From Xaviernesmea rhizosphaerae (lineage in GTDB: Bacteria > Pseudomonadota > Alphaproteobacteria > Rhizobiales > Rhizobiaceae), in contig NZ_MKIO01000037.1 in the NCBI RefSeq assembly GCF_001938945.1, positions 137,964-201,963 of the forward strand: a DNA stretch of 64,000 bases, given 5' to 3'. The translations under genes were made by a program, and so were the position numbers. The notes under the pieces are model-generated. The model did no database searches, was not told the DNA's origin, and saw only the letters and a list, made by a program, of their open reading frames with translations. Shown one piece after another: positions 45,539 through 54,692 of this stretch; the stretch's first letter is position 1, and every line of letters starts with the position of its first letter.

Positions 45539-45858
45539 TGCGCCGGCCGTCCTGCCTTCTCCGCCAGTCCCGACTGGCCCGTGCGCCGCGCCAGTTCGCT
45601 CATCACATCCTGCAACGGAATTCCTGCAAGCTTCAAGACGACCAAAAGATGATAGAGCAGATCCGCGCTTTCTGCGATCATTTCCTGCCGGTCGCCGCCA
45701 ATGGCGGCGATGACGGCCTCCACCGCCTCCTCGCCCAGCTTCTTGGCGGCGCGCGGCTGCCCCTGCGACACGAGCTTGGCGGTCCAGGATTCCGATGGCG
45801 AGGCCTGCGCGCGCTCGGCGACGATCGCCTCAAGATCGGACAAGGTGAATTGGCTCAT
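45535..45858 (-). CDS. hisE: Phosphoribosyl-ATP pyrophosphatase
   Basis: Second step of histidine synthesis: hydrolysis of phosphoribosyl-ATP. The 107-residue product has the KKLGEEAVEAVIAA and ESADLLYHLLV motifs of the MazG-like fold, with the Glu and Asp metal ligands. The ATG at 45858 follows AGGAGAGG. An in-frame upstream extension to 45939 lacks a ribosome site. It is separated from hisF by 200 bases that include a terminator, so it may have its own promoter. Confidence 0.95.
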   Translation of the reverse strand: MSQFTLSDLEAIVAERAQASPSESWTAKLVSQGQPRAAKKLGEEAVEAVIAAIGGDRQEMIAESADLLYHLLVVLKLAGIPLQDVMSELARRTGQSGLAEKAGRPAQ

Positions 45859-46015
45859 CGGTGGTCCTCTCCTTGAGCTGCAGGCCGCGGGCCTGTGGAT
45901 GCCCGCTGGCGGCTTGTCAGGCAAAGCACGCAGCCTCACCCGCTCCTCTGTCGTCAGCCGCTGCCCCCTTTGCGCAAACGGCGCGACACCAGGGCAGTCT
46001 GCCCGTCATTTCTTG

Positions 46016-46051
46016 AAAAACCCCTCTCGAACTGGCCGGACTCGCGAGGGG
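46016..46051 (-). terminator. Terminator after hisF, inside the his cluster
   Basis: On the minus strand CCCCTC-g-CG (46051-46043) pairs with CG-a-GAGGGG (46029-46021), followed by at least five T (46020-46016). It starts 8 bases after the hisF stop. One mismatch lies in the stem. Confidence 0.75.
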
Positions 46052-46058
46052 AGCGCCG

Positions 46059-46823
46059 TCAATCCAGCCGGACGGGAATGCCGTGGGCTGCCATATGGCG
46101 CTTGGCCTCCTCGATCGTATGGGTGCCGAAATGGAAGATCGAGGCGGCAAGCACCGCATTGGCGCGGCCGTCCTTTACGCCCTCGACCATATGGTCGAGC
46201 GTGCCGACGCCGCCCGAGGCGATCACCGGCACGGGGACGCGGTCGGCGATCGCGCGGGTCAGCGCGATGTCATAGCCGATCTTGCCGCCGTCGCGATCCA
46301 TGGAGGTCACGAGCAGCTCACCGGCGCCGCGCTTTACCATGGCTTGCGCAAAGTCGAGCGCGTCGATCCCCGTGGCATTGCGCCCGCCATGGGTGAAGAT
46401 CTCCCATTTCTCCGGCGCGGTCTGCTTGCAGTCGAGCGAGACGACGATGCACTGGTCGCCGAACTTGTCGGCGGCCTGCGCCACGAAATCCGGATCGCGC
46501 ACGGCAGCGGAGTTGATCGACACCTTGTCGGCGCCGGCCAGCAGCAATTTGCGGATATCGGCAATGGCGCGCACGCCGCCGCCCACCGTCAGCGGCATGA
46601 AGCATTGCTCGGCCGTGCGGGCGACGACGTCGAAGATCGTCTCGCGCCCGTCGGACGAAGCGGTGATGTCGAGAAAGCAGAGCTCGTCGGCGCCGGCGGC
46701 GTCATAGGCGCGGGCGGCATCGACCGGATCGCCGGCGTCCACGAGATTGACAAAGCTCACACCCTTGACGACACGGCCGTCCTTGACGTCGAGGCAGGGA
46801 ATGACGCGGGCCTTGAGGGTCAT
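46059..46823 (-). CDS. hisF: Imidazole glycerol phosphate synthase subunit HisF
   Basis: Cyclase subunit that uses ammonia from HisH to form imidazole glycerol phosphate and AICAR. The 254-residue barrel has the catalytic Asp in PCLDVKDGRVVKG and the second Asp in TSMDRDG, with phosphate-binding GGG and ASGG loops. The ATG overlaps hisA as ATGA. It is followed closely by a terminator. Confidence 0.97.
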   Translation of the reverse strand: MTLKARVIPCLDVKDGRVVKGVSFVNLVDAGDPVDAARAYDAAGADELCFLDITASSDGRETIFDVVARTAEQCFMPLTVGGGVRAIADIRKLLLAGADKVSINSAAVRDPDFVAQAADKFGDQCIVVSLDCKQTAPEKWEIFTHGGRNATGIDALDFAQAMVKRGAGELLVTSMDRDGGKIGYDIALTRAIADRVPVPVIASGGVGTLDHMVEGVKDGRANAVLAASIFHFGTHTIEEAKRHMAAHGIPVRLD

Positions 46824-47563
46824 GCTGCCTCTCCCTTCGCAGCCTTGAGGATCGCCAGCGCCTCCGCCGGGTCGATCCGCCCGTCATAGAGCGCGCGGCC
46901 GGAAATGGCGCCTTCGAGCCTCATGGCGTCCGGTTCGGCCAGCCGGCGGATATCGTCGAGCGAGGCCAAGCCGCCGGAGGCGATGACCGGGATGGACACG
47001 GCTTCGGCCAGCGCGAGGGTCGAGGCCCAGTTGATGCCGGCCAGAATGCCGTCGCGGTCGATGTCGGTATAGATGATGGCCGAGGCGCCGACGCCCTCGA
47101 AGCGGCGGGCGAGTTCGATCACGCCGAGCTCGGAGGCCTCCGCCCAGCCTTCCACCGCCACGCGGCCGCCCTTGGCATCGATGCCAACGGCCACCTGGCC
47201 TGGAAACCGGCGGCAGGCCTCGATCACCAGCGCGGGATCGCGCACCGCCACCGTGCCGAGGATCACGCGCGCCAGCCCCTTGGCGAGCCAGGCTTCGATC
47301 TGCGCCAGCGTGCGGATGCCGCCGCCCAGCTGCACCGGGTTGCGCGTGGCGGCCAGGATCGCTTCGACCGCGGCGCCGTTCTTGGACTCGCCGGCAAAGG
47401 CGCCGTCGAGATCCACCACATGCAGCCATTCAAAGCCCTGCGCCTCGAAGGCGCGGGCCTGGTCGGCCGGGTCAGGATTGTAGATCGTCGCCTGGTTCAT
47501 GTCGCCGAGCTTCAGGCGCACGCACTGGCCGTCTTTGAGATCGATGGCGGGAAAGAGGATCAT
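46820..47563 (-). CDS. hisA: Phosphoribosylformimino-AICAR ribotide isomerase HisA
   Basis: Amadori isomerisation of ProFAR to PRFAR. The 247-residue barrel has the catalytic Asp8 in PAIDLKDGQCVRL, the second Asp in YTDIDRDG, and phosphate loops QLGGGIR and ASGGLAS. hisH ends 2 bases before its ATG. The ATGA overlap with hisF couples the two similar barrels. Confidence 0.97.
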   Translation of the reverse strand: MILFPAIDLKDGQCVRLKLGDMNQATIYNPDPADQARAFEAQGFEWLHVVDLDGAFAGESKNGAAVEAILAATRNPVQLGGGIRTLAQIEAWLAKGLARVILGTVAVRDPALVIEACRRFPGQVAVGIDAKGGRVAVEGWAEASELGVIELARRFEGVGASAIIYTDIDRDGILAGINWASTLALAEAVSIPVIASGGLASLDDIRRLAEPDAMRLEGAISGRALYDGRIDPAEALAILKAAKGEAA

Positions 47564-47565
47564 GA

Positions 47566-48222
47566 TCAGGGCTTCCAGGTCAGGAAGTTGGAAAGAAGGG
47601 CGAGGCCGAGCTTCTGGCTCTTTTCCGGGTGGAACTGGGCGCCAGCCTTGTTCTCATGGGCGACGAAGGCCGTGACGGCGCCGCCATAATCGCTGGTGGC
47701 GACCACGTCCTCCGGCAGCTCGGCCGCCAGATGGTAGGAGTGGACGAAATAGGCATGCAGGCCATCCGGCCCCGTTTCGATGCCGGCAAAGAGCGGGTGG
47801 GGCCGGGCAAGCGTCAGCGTGTTCCAGCCGATCTGCGGCACCTTCAGCGCGGCATCTTTCGGCTCCATCTTCACGACATCGCCCTTCACCCAGCCGAAGC
47901 CTGATGTCACGCTCTTTTCCAGCCCGCGCGAGGCCATCAGCTGCATGCCGACGCAGATGCCGAGAAAGGGCTTTGCCTGCTTCTCCACCGCCTCGATAAG
48001 CGCCTCGCGCATGCCCGGAAGGCCGTCCAGCCCCGCGCGGCAATCGGCATAGGCGCCCACACCCGGCAGCACGATGCGATCGGCCGAAGCGACGCGCGCG
48101 GCATCGTTGGTCAGGTCGATCTCGGCATGATCGAGACCGCTTTCCCGCGCGGCGCGCTCGAAGGCCTTGGTGGCCGAGCGCAGGTTTCCGGAACCGTAAT
48201 CGATGATCGCAACCCGCATCAT
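47566..48222 (-). CDS. hisH: Imidazole glycerol phosphate synthase subunit HisH (glutamine amidotransferase)
   Basis: Glutaminase subunit that feeds ammonia to HisF. The 218-residue class I amidotransferase has the nucleophile Cys90 in LGICVGMQL, the oxyanion segment PGVGAY, and the catalytic His and Glu in QFHPEKS. Two ATGs in tandem (48222 and 48219) are possible starts; the first overlaps the DUF2628 stop as ATGA. It lies two bases from hisA. Confidence 0.97.
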   Translation of the reverse strand: MMRVAIIDYGSGNLRSATKAFERAARESGLDHAEIDLTNDAARVASADRIVLPGVGAYADCRAGLDGLPGMREALIEAVEKQAKPFLGICVGMQLMASRGLEKSVTSGFGWVKGDVVKMEPKDAALKVPQIGWNTLTLARPHPLFAGIETGPDGLHAYFVHSYHLAAELPEDVVATSDYGGAVTAFVAHENKAGAQFHPEKSQKLGLALLSNFLTWKP

Positions 48223-48683
48223 CGTCCTCCGTAGTGATCGAACAGGGTCATGCCTGCGGCCTTGGGAAGCCTGGCGGCGAAAGCGGCGGAAAGCCGCTGA
48301 AGGGGGAGATCGCGCGGCGGTTCGACGCCGGCGAAGAAAATCTCCTCGGCGGTATCAAGGTCGGGCGCATCGATCATCGCCGCCAGCCGGTAGCCCTGAC
48401 GCTCCAGCTGCCGGGCGACGAAGGCGCCGCCTTCCAGCGCGACGATGAGGCGCAGCGCCAGCTCGGCCACAAGCGCGGCAAGCGCTGCCTGCGGCAGGGC
48501 CATGGCGGCCGAAAGCGCGAGATCGAGCGCCAGAATGGCGAGACCCGCCAGCCATTGCCGCCGCGCCAGCAGCCAGAGGCCGGGAAAGAGAAAGGCGAGC
48601 CGGTGGAAACGGTCGGCGATAAAGCGCACGCCCGGGTCGCTGGCCGGCCGTCCCGGCGGGATCAGAACGAGATAGGAGACCAT
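48219..48683 (-). CDS. DUF2628 family membrane protein within the his operon
   Basis: The 154-residue product begins MVSYLVLIPPG and has hydrophobic segments at about residues 31-43, 46-65 and 68-88, with the family motif FLFPGLWLLARRQW. The C-terminal part is polar. DUF2628 has no known function. It lies between hisB and hisH and overlaps hisH by 4 bases (ATGA), so it is translated with the histidine genes. This placement is common in rhizobia. The ATG at 48683 has AAAGGG upstream; a longer frame reaches into hisB and is not real. Confidence 0.87.
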   Translation of the reverse strand: MVSYLVLIPPGRPASDPGVRFIADRFHRLAFLFPGLWLLARRQWLAGLAILALDLALSAAMALPQAALAALVAELALRLIVALEGGAFVARQLERQGYRLAAMIDAPDLDTAEEIFFAGVEPPRDLPLQRLSAAFAARLPKAAGMTLFDHYGGR

Positions 48684-48852
48684 TCCGGGGTCCCTTTCGC
48701 TGGAGCCTGTTTCCCGAAACGTCAGCCGCCTCGGTCTGGAGCATTGTCGGCCGAAGCGGGCTTCGGGGTCGGGCCATCCGGTCCGAACGAAGGATATCAC
48801 GCCCGCCAGTGTCGCAGAGCCCGCCGATCGCCGAGACAGTGCGTCTGCCGTA

Positions 48853-49458
48853 TCAGGCCAGAGACCCCTTGGTTGAGGGAACGCGGCCAGCCTGGCGGGG
48901 GTCGATCTCGGTGGCGGTGCGCAGGACACGCGCGACGGCCTTGAAGCAGGTTTCGGCGATATGATGGTTGTTGGCGCCGTAGATGTTCTGAATATGCAGG
49001 GTGATGCCGGCATGCTGGGCCAGCGCCTGGAAGAATTCGCGCACCAGCTCCGTGTCGAAGGTGCCGATCTTCGGCGCGGAGAAGGCAACGTTCCACACGA
49101 GGAAGGGCCGGCCGGAGACATCCACCGCCGCGCGCGTCATCGTCTCGTCCATGGCAAGGTCGAGCGAGGCATAGCGGGTGATGCCGCGCCGGTCGCCCAG
49201 CGCCTTTGCCAGCGCCTGGCCGATAGCGATGCCGGTGTCTTCGACCGTATGATGGTCGTCGACATGCAGGTCGCCCTTGGTCTCGATGGTCATGTCGATG
49301 AGGGAATGGCGCGAGAGCTGGTCCAGCATATGGTCGAAGAAGCCGACGCCGGTCGCGATGGTCGACGTACCAGTGCCGTCGACGTCGATCGTCACCGAAA
49401 CCTGAGTCTCGTTGGTCTTGCGCGAAACGCTGGCCGTGCGGCCGCCACCCTGCGTCAT
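48853..49458 (-). CDS. hisB: Imidazoleglycerol-phosphate dehydratase
   Basis: Dehydrates imidazole glycerol phosphate to imidazole acetol phosphate. The 201-residue monofunctional product has the metal-binding motifs GFFDHMLDQLSRHS, DDHHTVEDTG and NNHHIAE. It lacks the phosphatase domain of enterobacterial HisB. The ATG is at 49458. It is the first gene of the leftward his unit and diverges from hslV. The 169 bases before the DUF2628 gene hold no gene that I can support. Confidence 0.97.
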   Translation of the reverse strand: MTQGGGRTASVSRKTNETQVSVTIDVDGTGTSTIATGVGFFDHMLDQLSRHSLIDMTIETKGDLHVDDHHTVEDTGIAIGQALAKALGDRRGITRYASLDLAMDETMTRAAVDVSGRPFLVWNVAFSAPKIGTFDTELVREFFQALAQHAGITLHIQNIYGANNHHIAETCFKAVARVLRTATEIDPRQAGRVPSTKGSLA

Positions 49459-49563
49459 TCCGGTCTCCCCTAATCTTACGCGCTCCTTATCAGGCCAGCC
49501 GGCAAAGATAAAGCAGTGTCAAGCCCCGGATGATGTGCGGTGGAAGGGCTGCCCTGCCGGCCC

Positions 49564-49592
49564 CTTTGCAATCGCTCTGGTGCCCCTTACAT
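49564..49592 (+). promoter_or_regulatory. Possible heat-shock (RpoH) promoter of hslV
   Basis: CTTT (49564-49567) and CTTACAT (49586-49592) are separated by 18 bases. The rhizobial RpoH pattern is about CTTG, 17-18 bases, CYTATNT, so the match is partial. hslUV is a classic heat-shock operon, which makes the site plausible. It lies about 112 bases before the hslV start. Confidence 0.35.
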
Positions 49593-49703
49593 AGGCCTGC
49601 AGGATCATGCGGCCGGAACGCCTCAAGCGCCAGTTTCCCTGGGCGGGCAGGCCGGGCGCGCACGAGCCTGTGCCGCAAGAGGGCAGGCTTCCAAGGACCG
49701 AAG

Positions 49704-50261
<558 letters not shown>

Positions 50262-50295
50262 CGGGCGGCCTGCCGGGACCGCGTGAGCCCTCCTG

Positions 50296-50333
50296 GAAAG
50301 GCAGGCGGACCTCGCCCCGTCGGCCTGCCTTTC
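50296..50333 (+). terminator. Hairpin between hslV and hslU
   Basis: GAAAGGCAGGC (50296-50306) pairs perfectly with GCCTGCCTTTC (50323-50333). A weak pyrimidine tract follows. It could reduce transcription into hslU or stabilise the hslV mRNA end. Confidence 0.55.
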
Positions 50334-50433
50334 TCCTCCCTTGTTTTCGACGGCCGGCTTTTGCCCGCGGCCGTCTTTCCAGCCGGAGCCTTTGCCTGAC
50401 ACGGGAAGGCGGCCGGCAGAAGAAAGAGATCCG

Positions 50434-51741
50434 ATGACCACTTTTTCCCCCCGCGAGATCGTGTCCGAACTCGATCGCTTCATCATCGGCCAGAACGACG
50501 CCAAGCGCGCCGTGGCGATCGCGCTGCGCAACCGTTGGCGCCGCCAGCAACTCTCCGACGAGCTGCGCGATGAAGTCATGCCGAAGAACATTTTGATGAT
50601 CGGGCCGACCGGCGTCGGCAAGACCGAGATCTCGCGCCGCCTCGCCAAGCTGGCCGGCGCGCCCTTCATCAAGGTGGAGGCGACCAAGTTCACGGAGGTC
50701 GGCTATGTCGGCCGCGATGTCGAGCAGATCGTGCGCGATCTGGTCGAGGTCGGCATCGGCCTGGTGCGCGAGAAGAAGCGCGCCGAGGTCAAGGCCAAGG
50801 CGCATCAGAATGCCGAGGAGCGCGTGCTTGACGCGCTGGTTGGCGCCACCGCCTCGCCGGCCACGCGCGACAGCTTCCGCAAGAAGCTGCGCAACAACGA
50901 GCTTGATGACAAGGAGATCGAGGTCGAGGTGGCCGATACGGCCTCGCCCGCCGGCGGCTTCGAGATCCCCGGCATGCCCGGCGCCAATATCGGCGTGCTC
51001 AACCTGTCGGAAATGTTCGGCAAGGCCATGGGTGGGCGCACCAAGAAGGTCAAGACGACCGTGCGCGAGAGCTATGGCGTGCTGATCAACGACGAGTCCG
51101 ACAAGCTGATCGACGCAGACGAGATCAACCGCGAGGCCGTGCGCGCCGCCGAGAATGACGGCATCGTCTTCCTGGACGAGATCGACAAGATCGCCGCGCG
51201 CGATGGCGGCATGGGCGCCGGCGTTTCGCGCGAAGGTGTGCAGCGCGACCTCCTGCCGCTGGTCGAAGGCACGACGGTGGCCACCAAATACGGTCCGGTG
51301 AAGACCGATCACATCCTGTTCATCGCCTCGGGCGCCTTCCACGTGTCCAAGCCCTCCGATCTCCTGCCGGAGCTTCAGGGCCGCCTGCCGATCCGCGTGG
51401 AGCTGAAGGCGCTCACCAAGGAGGACTTCCGCCGGATTCTCACGGAAACCGAGGCGAGCCTGATCCGCCAGTACAAGGCGCTGCTGCAGACCGAGGGCGT
51501 GACGCTGGACTTCACCGACGACGCGCTGGATGCGCTGGCCGATGTGGCCGTGCAGCTCAATGCCAGCGTTGAGAATATCGGTGCGCGCCGGCTGCAGACG
51601 GTGATGGAGCGCGTGCTCGACGAGATTTCCTTTGCCGCGCCCGACAAGAATGGCGAGACGCTGGCGATCGATGCGGATTATGTCCGCCGCCATGTCGGCG
51701 ATCTCGCGGCCAACACCGATCTGTCGCGCTATATTCTCTGA
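50434..51741 (+). CDS. hslU: ATP-dependent protease HslUV, ATPase subunit HslU
   Basis: AAA+ unfoldase that feeds substrates to HslV. The 435-residue product has FIIGQNDAKRAVAIALRNRWRRQ in the N-domain, Walker A GPTGVGKT at residues 57-64, the pore motif in EVGYVGRDV, Walker B in VFLDEIDKIA, and the conserved C-terminal RYIL that docks into HslV. The ATG at 50434 is set by homology. A 30-base perfect palindrome follows 11 bases after the stop. Confidence 0.97.
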   Translation: MTTFSPREIVSELDRFIIGQNDAKRAVAIALRNRWRRQQLSDELRDEVMPKNILMIGPTGVGKTEISRRLAKLAGAPFIKVEATKFTEVGYVGRDVEQIVRDLVEVGIGLVREKKRAEVKAKAHQNAEERVLDALVGATASPATRDSFRKKLRNNELDDKEIEVEVADTASPAGGFEIPGMPGANIGVLNLSEMFGKAMGGRTKKVKTTVRESYGVLINDESDKLIDADEINREAVRAAENDGIVFLDEIDKIAARDGGMGAGVSREGVQRDLLPLVEGTTVATKYGPVKTDHILFIASGAFHVSKPSDLLPELQGRLPIRVELKALTKEDFRRILTETEASLIRQYKALLQTEGVTLDFTDDALDALADVAVQLNASVENIGARRLQTVMERVLDEISFAAPDKNGETLAIDADYVRRHVGDLAANTDLSRYIL

Positions 51742-51752
51742 CGCGGATCGAC

Positions 51753-51782
51753 CGCAGGCGGAAGGCCGGCCTTCCGCCTGCG
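51753..51782. other. Perfect 30-base palindrome after hslU
   Basis: The 15 bases 51753-51767 (CGCAGGCGGAAGGCC) are followed directly by their exact reverse complement (51768-51782). No T run follows. It is probably an RNA hairpin that ends or protects the hslU transcript. The rest of the gap to 52059 holds no gene I can support. Confidence 0.7.
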
Positions 51783-52059
51783 ATCGTCCCGAACGGATCA
51801 GGGCCGAATGGATCGGGGATGGGTCCGGCAGGGCGCGAAAGACGGGTTTGACCCTGCCTTTCCTCCCGTTTGCGGGGTGTCCGGTTGCGGTCGGCACCGC
51901 AGGGCCTGTAAGGAGAACCTGTCGCTCGGCATGATTCCGACATGATTGCCGGTCATGGCCCGGACAGAGGTTTTGCCGGCGCCTCCCTGTCGCCGTCGCC
52001 GCCATGGGGTTGAGACCCACGTCGCCGCTGTCTGCCAAAGATGAAGGAAAATCCTGCCC

Positions 52060-53061
52060 GTGCGCCTGCCTCGTTCCGCTGCCTTGTCTGCCGCCCTTGC
52101 CCTGTCCGCCGCCACCTTTATCGGGGCGGAACCTTCCTCGCTGTCCACAGGGCAGATGATCGGCATCGCGCGGGCCGAGGGCGTGCGCACCGTGCCGCCG
52201 GGCAACCGCAATGCCGAGCAGCCGCCGGTGCCGGGCGCCTCCTCGCGCCGCACAGAGGCCGGCAACACCACTTTCAACGCCAAGTACAAGAAGGTCTTGG
52301 CGCTCTTGCAGAACGACCCCAAGCTGATCGCCAAGATCAAATCGACTGCGGCGGCCTACAATATCGCGCCGATCCACATGATCGGCGCCATCGTCGGCGA
52401 GCACACCTATAATGTCGATGCCTATGACCGGCTGCAGGCCTATTACGTCAAGGCGGCCTCCTATGCCGGCGACAGTTTCCGCTTCGCCTATAATGGCGAG
52501 AGCGTCGATCATTTCGTCGACCGGCCGGAGTTTTCCGCCTGCGCCGCGAAGAAAGGCTCCTACGATCTGTGGAGCTGCCGCGACGATGTGTGGAACGCCA
52601 AATTCCGCGGCAAGACGGTGGACGGCACCGCCTTCCCGGATAACCGCTTCAGCGCGGTCTTCTTCCAGCCCTTCTATGCCGGGCAGACCTTCGGCCTCGG
52701 CCAGATCAATCCGCTGACGGCGCTGATGCTGACCGACGACGTGGCGCGCACTTCGGGTTATCCCAGGCTCGACGAGAGCAAGGCCGCCGCCGTCTATGAG
52801 GCGATCATGGATCCCGACCAGTCGCTCGCCTATATGGCGGCGATCATCCGCCGGTCGATCCAGGCCTATCGCTCGATTGCCGGCATGGACATTTCCGACA
52901 ATCCCGGCTTGACGGCGACGCTCTACAATCTCGGCGATCCCGAGACCCGCGCGGCCGCACTGGCCGCCCGCAACCGCGCCGGCGCCGACCGCTGGCCGGA
53001 AGAGAATTATTACGGCTGGCTGATCAACGACAAGCTGCCGGAGCTGAAAGCCCTGCTGTGA
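52060..53061 (+). CDS. DUF1402 family exported protein
   Basis: The 333-residue product has a signal-peptide-like N-terminus (residues 1-22, hydrophobic after two Arg), then a conserved body with VPPGNRNAEQPPVPG, IHMIGAIVGEHTYNVDAYDRLQ and FFQPFYAGQTFGLGQINPLTALM. The EHTYN and GLGQINP segments recall the lysozyme-like fold of lytic transglycosylases, so a role in cell-wall turnover is possible but unproven. The start is GTG at 52060, with AAGGAAAA about 12 bases upstream. A 12-bp-stem hairpin follows. Confidence 0.86.
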   Translation: MRLPRSAALSAALALSAATFIGAEPSSLSTGQMIGIARAEGVRTVPPGNRNAEQPPVPGASSRRTEAGNTTFNAKYKKVLALLQNDPKLIAKIKSTAAAYNIAPIHMIGAIVGEHTYNVDAYDRLQAYYVKAASYAGDSFRFAYNGESVDHFVDRPEFSACAAKKGSYDLWSCRDDVWNAKFRGKTVDGTAFPDNRFSAVFFQPFYAGQTFGLGQINPLTALMLTDDVARTSGYPRLDESKAAAVYEAIMDPDQSLAYMAAIIRRSIQAYRSIAGMDISDNPGLTATLYNLGDPETRAAALAARNRAGADRWPEENYYGWLINDKLPELKALL

Positions 53062-53067
53062 TGCGTG

Positions 53068-53101
53068 CCGCCGCATCGCGCCTTTGAGAGCGATGCGGCG
53101 G
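53068..53101 (+). other. Hairpin between the DUF1402 and P450 genes
   Basis: CCGCCGCATCGC (53068-53079) pairs perfectly with GCGATGCGGCGG (53090-53101) around a 10-base loop. It begins 7 bases after the DUF1402 stop and has no T run. Confidence 0.6.
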
Positions 53102-53152
53102 GCGACACGGGCGATCGGCTCCCTGTCCGTCTGGACCATGAGGAGGATTGCC

Positions 53153-54586
53153 ATGCACACAGGTTCCGCCACCAAGCCGATCGTCTCGGCATCCGGCCGC
53201 TTCGAGCCGCCGGCCCCCGCGCCCGGCACCCGGCCGCTGCGCCGGCTGGAACTGATCCGCACCGCCTTGCGCAATCCGCTCGAATTGTGGAGCGAGGACG
53301 CCTATCGCCTGCCCTGGATCGAGACGATGTTTCTCACCCAGCGCACGCTGATCATCAACGATCCCGGGCTGATCCGCCATGTGCTGGTGGAAAATGCCGG
53401 CAATTACGAGATGTCCGCCGTCCGCCGCCTGATCCTGCGGCCGATCCTGCGCGACGGGCTTTTGACGGCGGAAGGCCCCGCCTGGAAGCGCTCCCGCAAG
53501 GCCATGGCGCCCGTCTTCACCCCGCGCCATGCCCGCGGCTTCGCCCGGCAGATGCTGGCCGTCTCCCAGGCCTTCGCCGCGCGCTATGAGCAGGCATCGG
53601 CGGCCGGCGAGACGGTGGACATTGCCGGCGACATGGCCGACCTCACCTATGAAATCCTGGCCGAAACCCTGTTTTCGGGCGAGATCGCCGCCGACACCAA
53701 GGCCTTCACCGACAATGTCGAGCGTCTGTTGCACCGGATGGGTCGGGTCGATCCTTTCGATCTTCTGCTGGCACCCCCCTGGGTGCCGCGCCTGACCCGC
53801 ATCGGCGGCGGCCGGCTGCTCGCCAGTTTCCGCGCGATCGTCGCCGAGACCATGGCGCGCCGCCGCCGTCAGATCGCAGACAGTCCGGCAGAGGCGCCGC
53901 AGGATTTTCTGACGCTCCTGCTCGGGCTGGAAGGGCCTGACGGGCTGACGGCCGACGAGATCGCCGACAACATCCTCACCTTCATCGGCGCGGGCCATGA
54001 GACCACGGCCCGGGCGCTCGCCTGGACGCTCTATCTCATTGCCCGCCTGCCGGACTGGCGCGCACGGATGGAAGAGGAGATCGACCATGTGCTCGGCGAG
54101 GGGGCCGATCCCGTGGACTGGCTGGAGCGCATGCCGCATGTGCGCGCCGCCTTCGAGGAGGCCATGCGCCTCTATCCGCCCGCCCCATCGATCAACCGCG
54201 CGGCGATCGAGGCGGACAGCTGGACCGCGCCTTCGGGCGAGCGGGTGGTGATCGACAAGGGCGTGTCGATCCTCGTCATGCCTTGGACGCTGCATCGCCA
54301 CGAACTCTATTGGGAGGAGCCGCGCGCCTTCCGGCCGGAGCGCTTCATGCCCGGTGCGCGCGACAGCCTGCACCGCTTCCAGTACCTGCCCTTCGGCGCC
54401 GGTCCGCGCACCTGCATCGGCGCGACCTTCGCCCTGCAGGAGGCAGTGATCGCGCTTGCCTGCCTGATGCGCCACCACCGCTTCGACATCACGCCGCAGA
54501 CGCGGCCATGGCCGGTGCAGCGCCTGACGACCCAGCCGCAGGGCGGCCTGCCGATGCGGGTCACGCGCCGCCTGTCGCCTGGCTGA
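53153..54586 (+). CDS. Cytochrome P450
   Basis: Haem monooxygenase of unknown substrate. The 477-residue product has the I-helix oxygen-binding GAGHETTARA, the K-helix ExxR in EEAMRLYPP, the PERF motif RPERFMPG, and the haem-binding FGAGPRTCIG with Cys421. There is no membrane anchor, so it is probably soluble, as most bacterial P450s are. The ATG at 53153 follows GAGGAGGA. No ferredoxin or reductase gene is adjacent, so its electron source is elsewhere. Its position before glcB gives no clear clue to its substrate. Confidence 0.95.
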   Translation: MHTGSATKPIVSASGRFEPPAPAPGTRPLRRLELIRTALRNPLELWSEDAYRLPWIETMFLTQRTLIINDPGLIRHVLVENAGNYEMSAVRRLILRPILRDGLLTAEGPAWKRSRKAMAPVFTPRHARGFARQMLAVSQAFAARYEQASAAGETVDIAGDMADLTYEILAETLFSGEIAADTKAFTDNVERLLHRMGRVDPFDLLLAPPWVPRLTRIGGGRLLASFRAIVAETMARRRRQIADSPAEAPQDFLTLLLGLEGPDGLTADEIADNILTFIGAGHETTARALAWTLYLIARLPDWRARMEEEIDHVLGEGADPVDWLERMPHVRAAFEEAMRLYPPAPSINRAAIEADSWTAPSGERVVIDKGVSILVMPWTLHRHELYWEEPRAFRPERFMPGARDSLHRFQYLPFGAGPRTCIGATFALQEAVIALACLMRHHRFDITPQTRPWPVQRLTTQPQGGLPMRVTRRLSPG

Positions 54587-54692
54587 GACGGCTTGAAGGG
54601 AAGCTTGCCGCCAGCGATTGACAGCTGTGCGGCAATAGGGGAACCAATTGCCCAACCGGGCTTTTGCCGCCTGCGATTTTCAAGGAGAGAAA

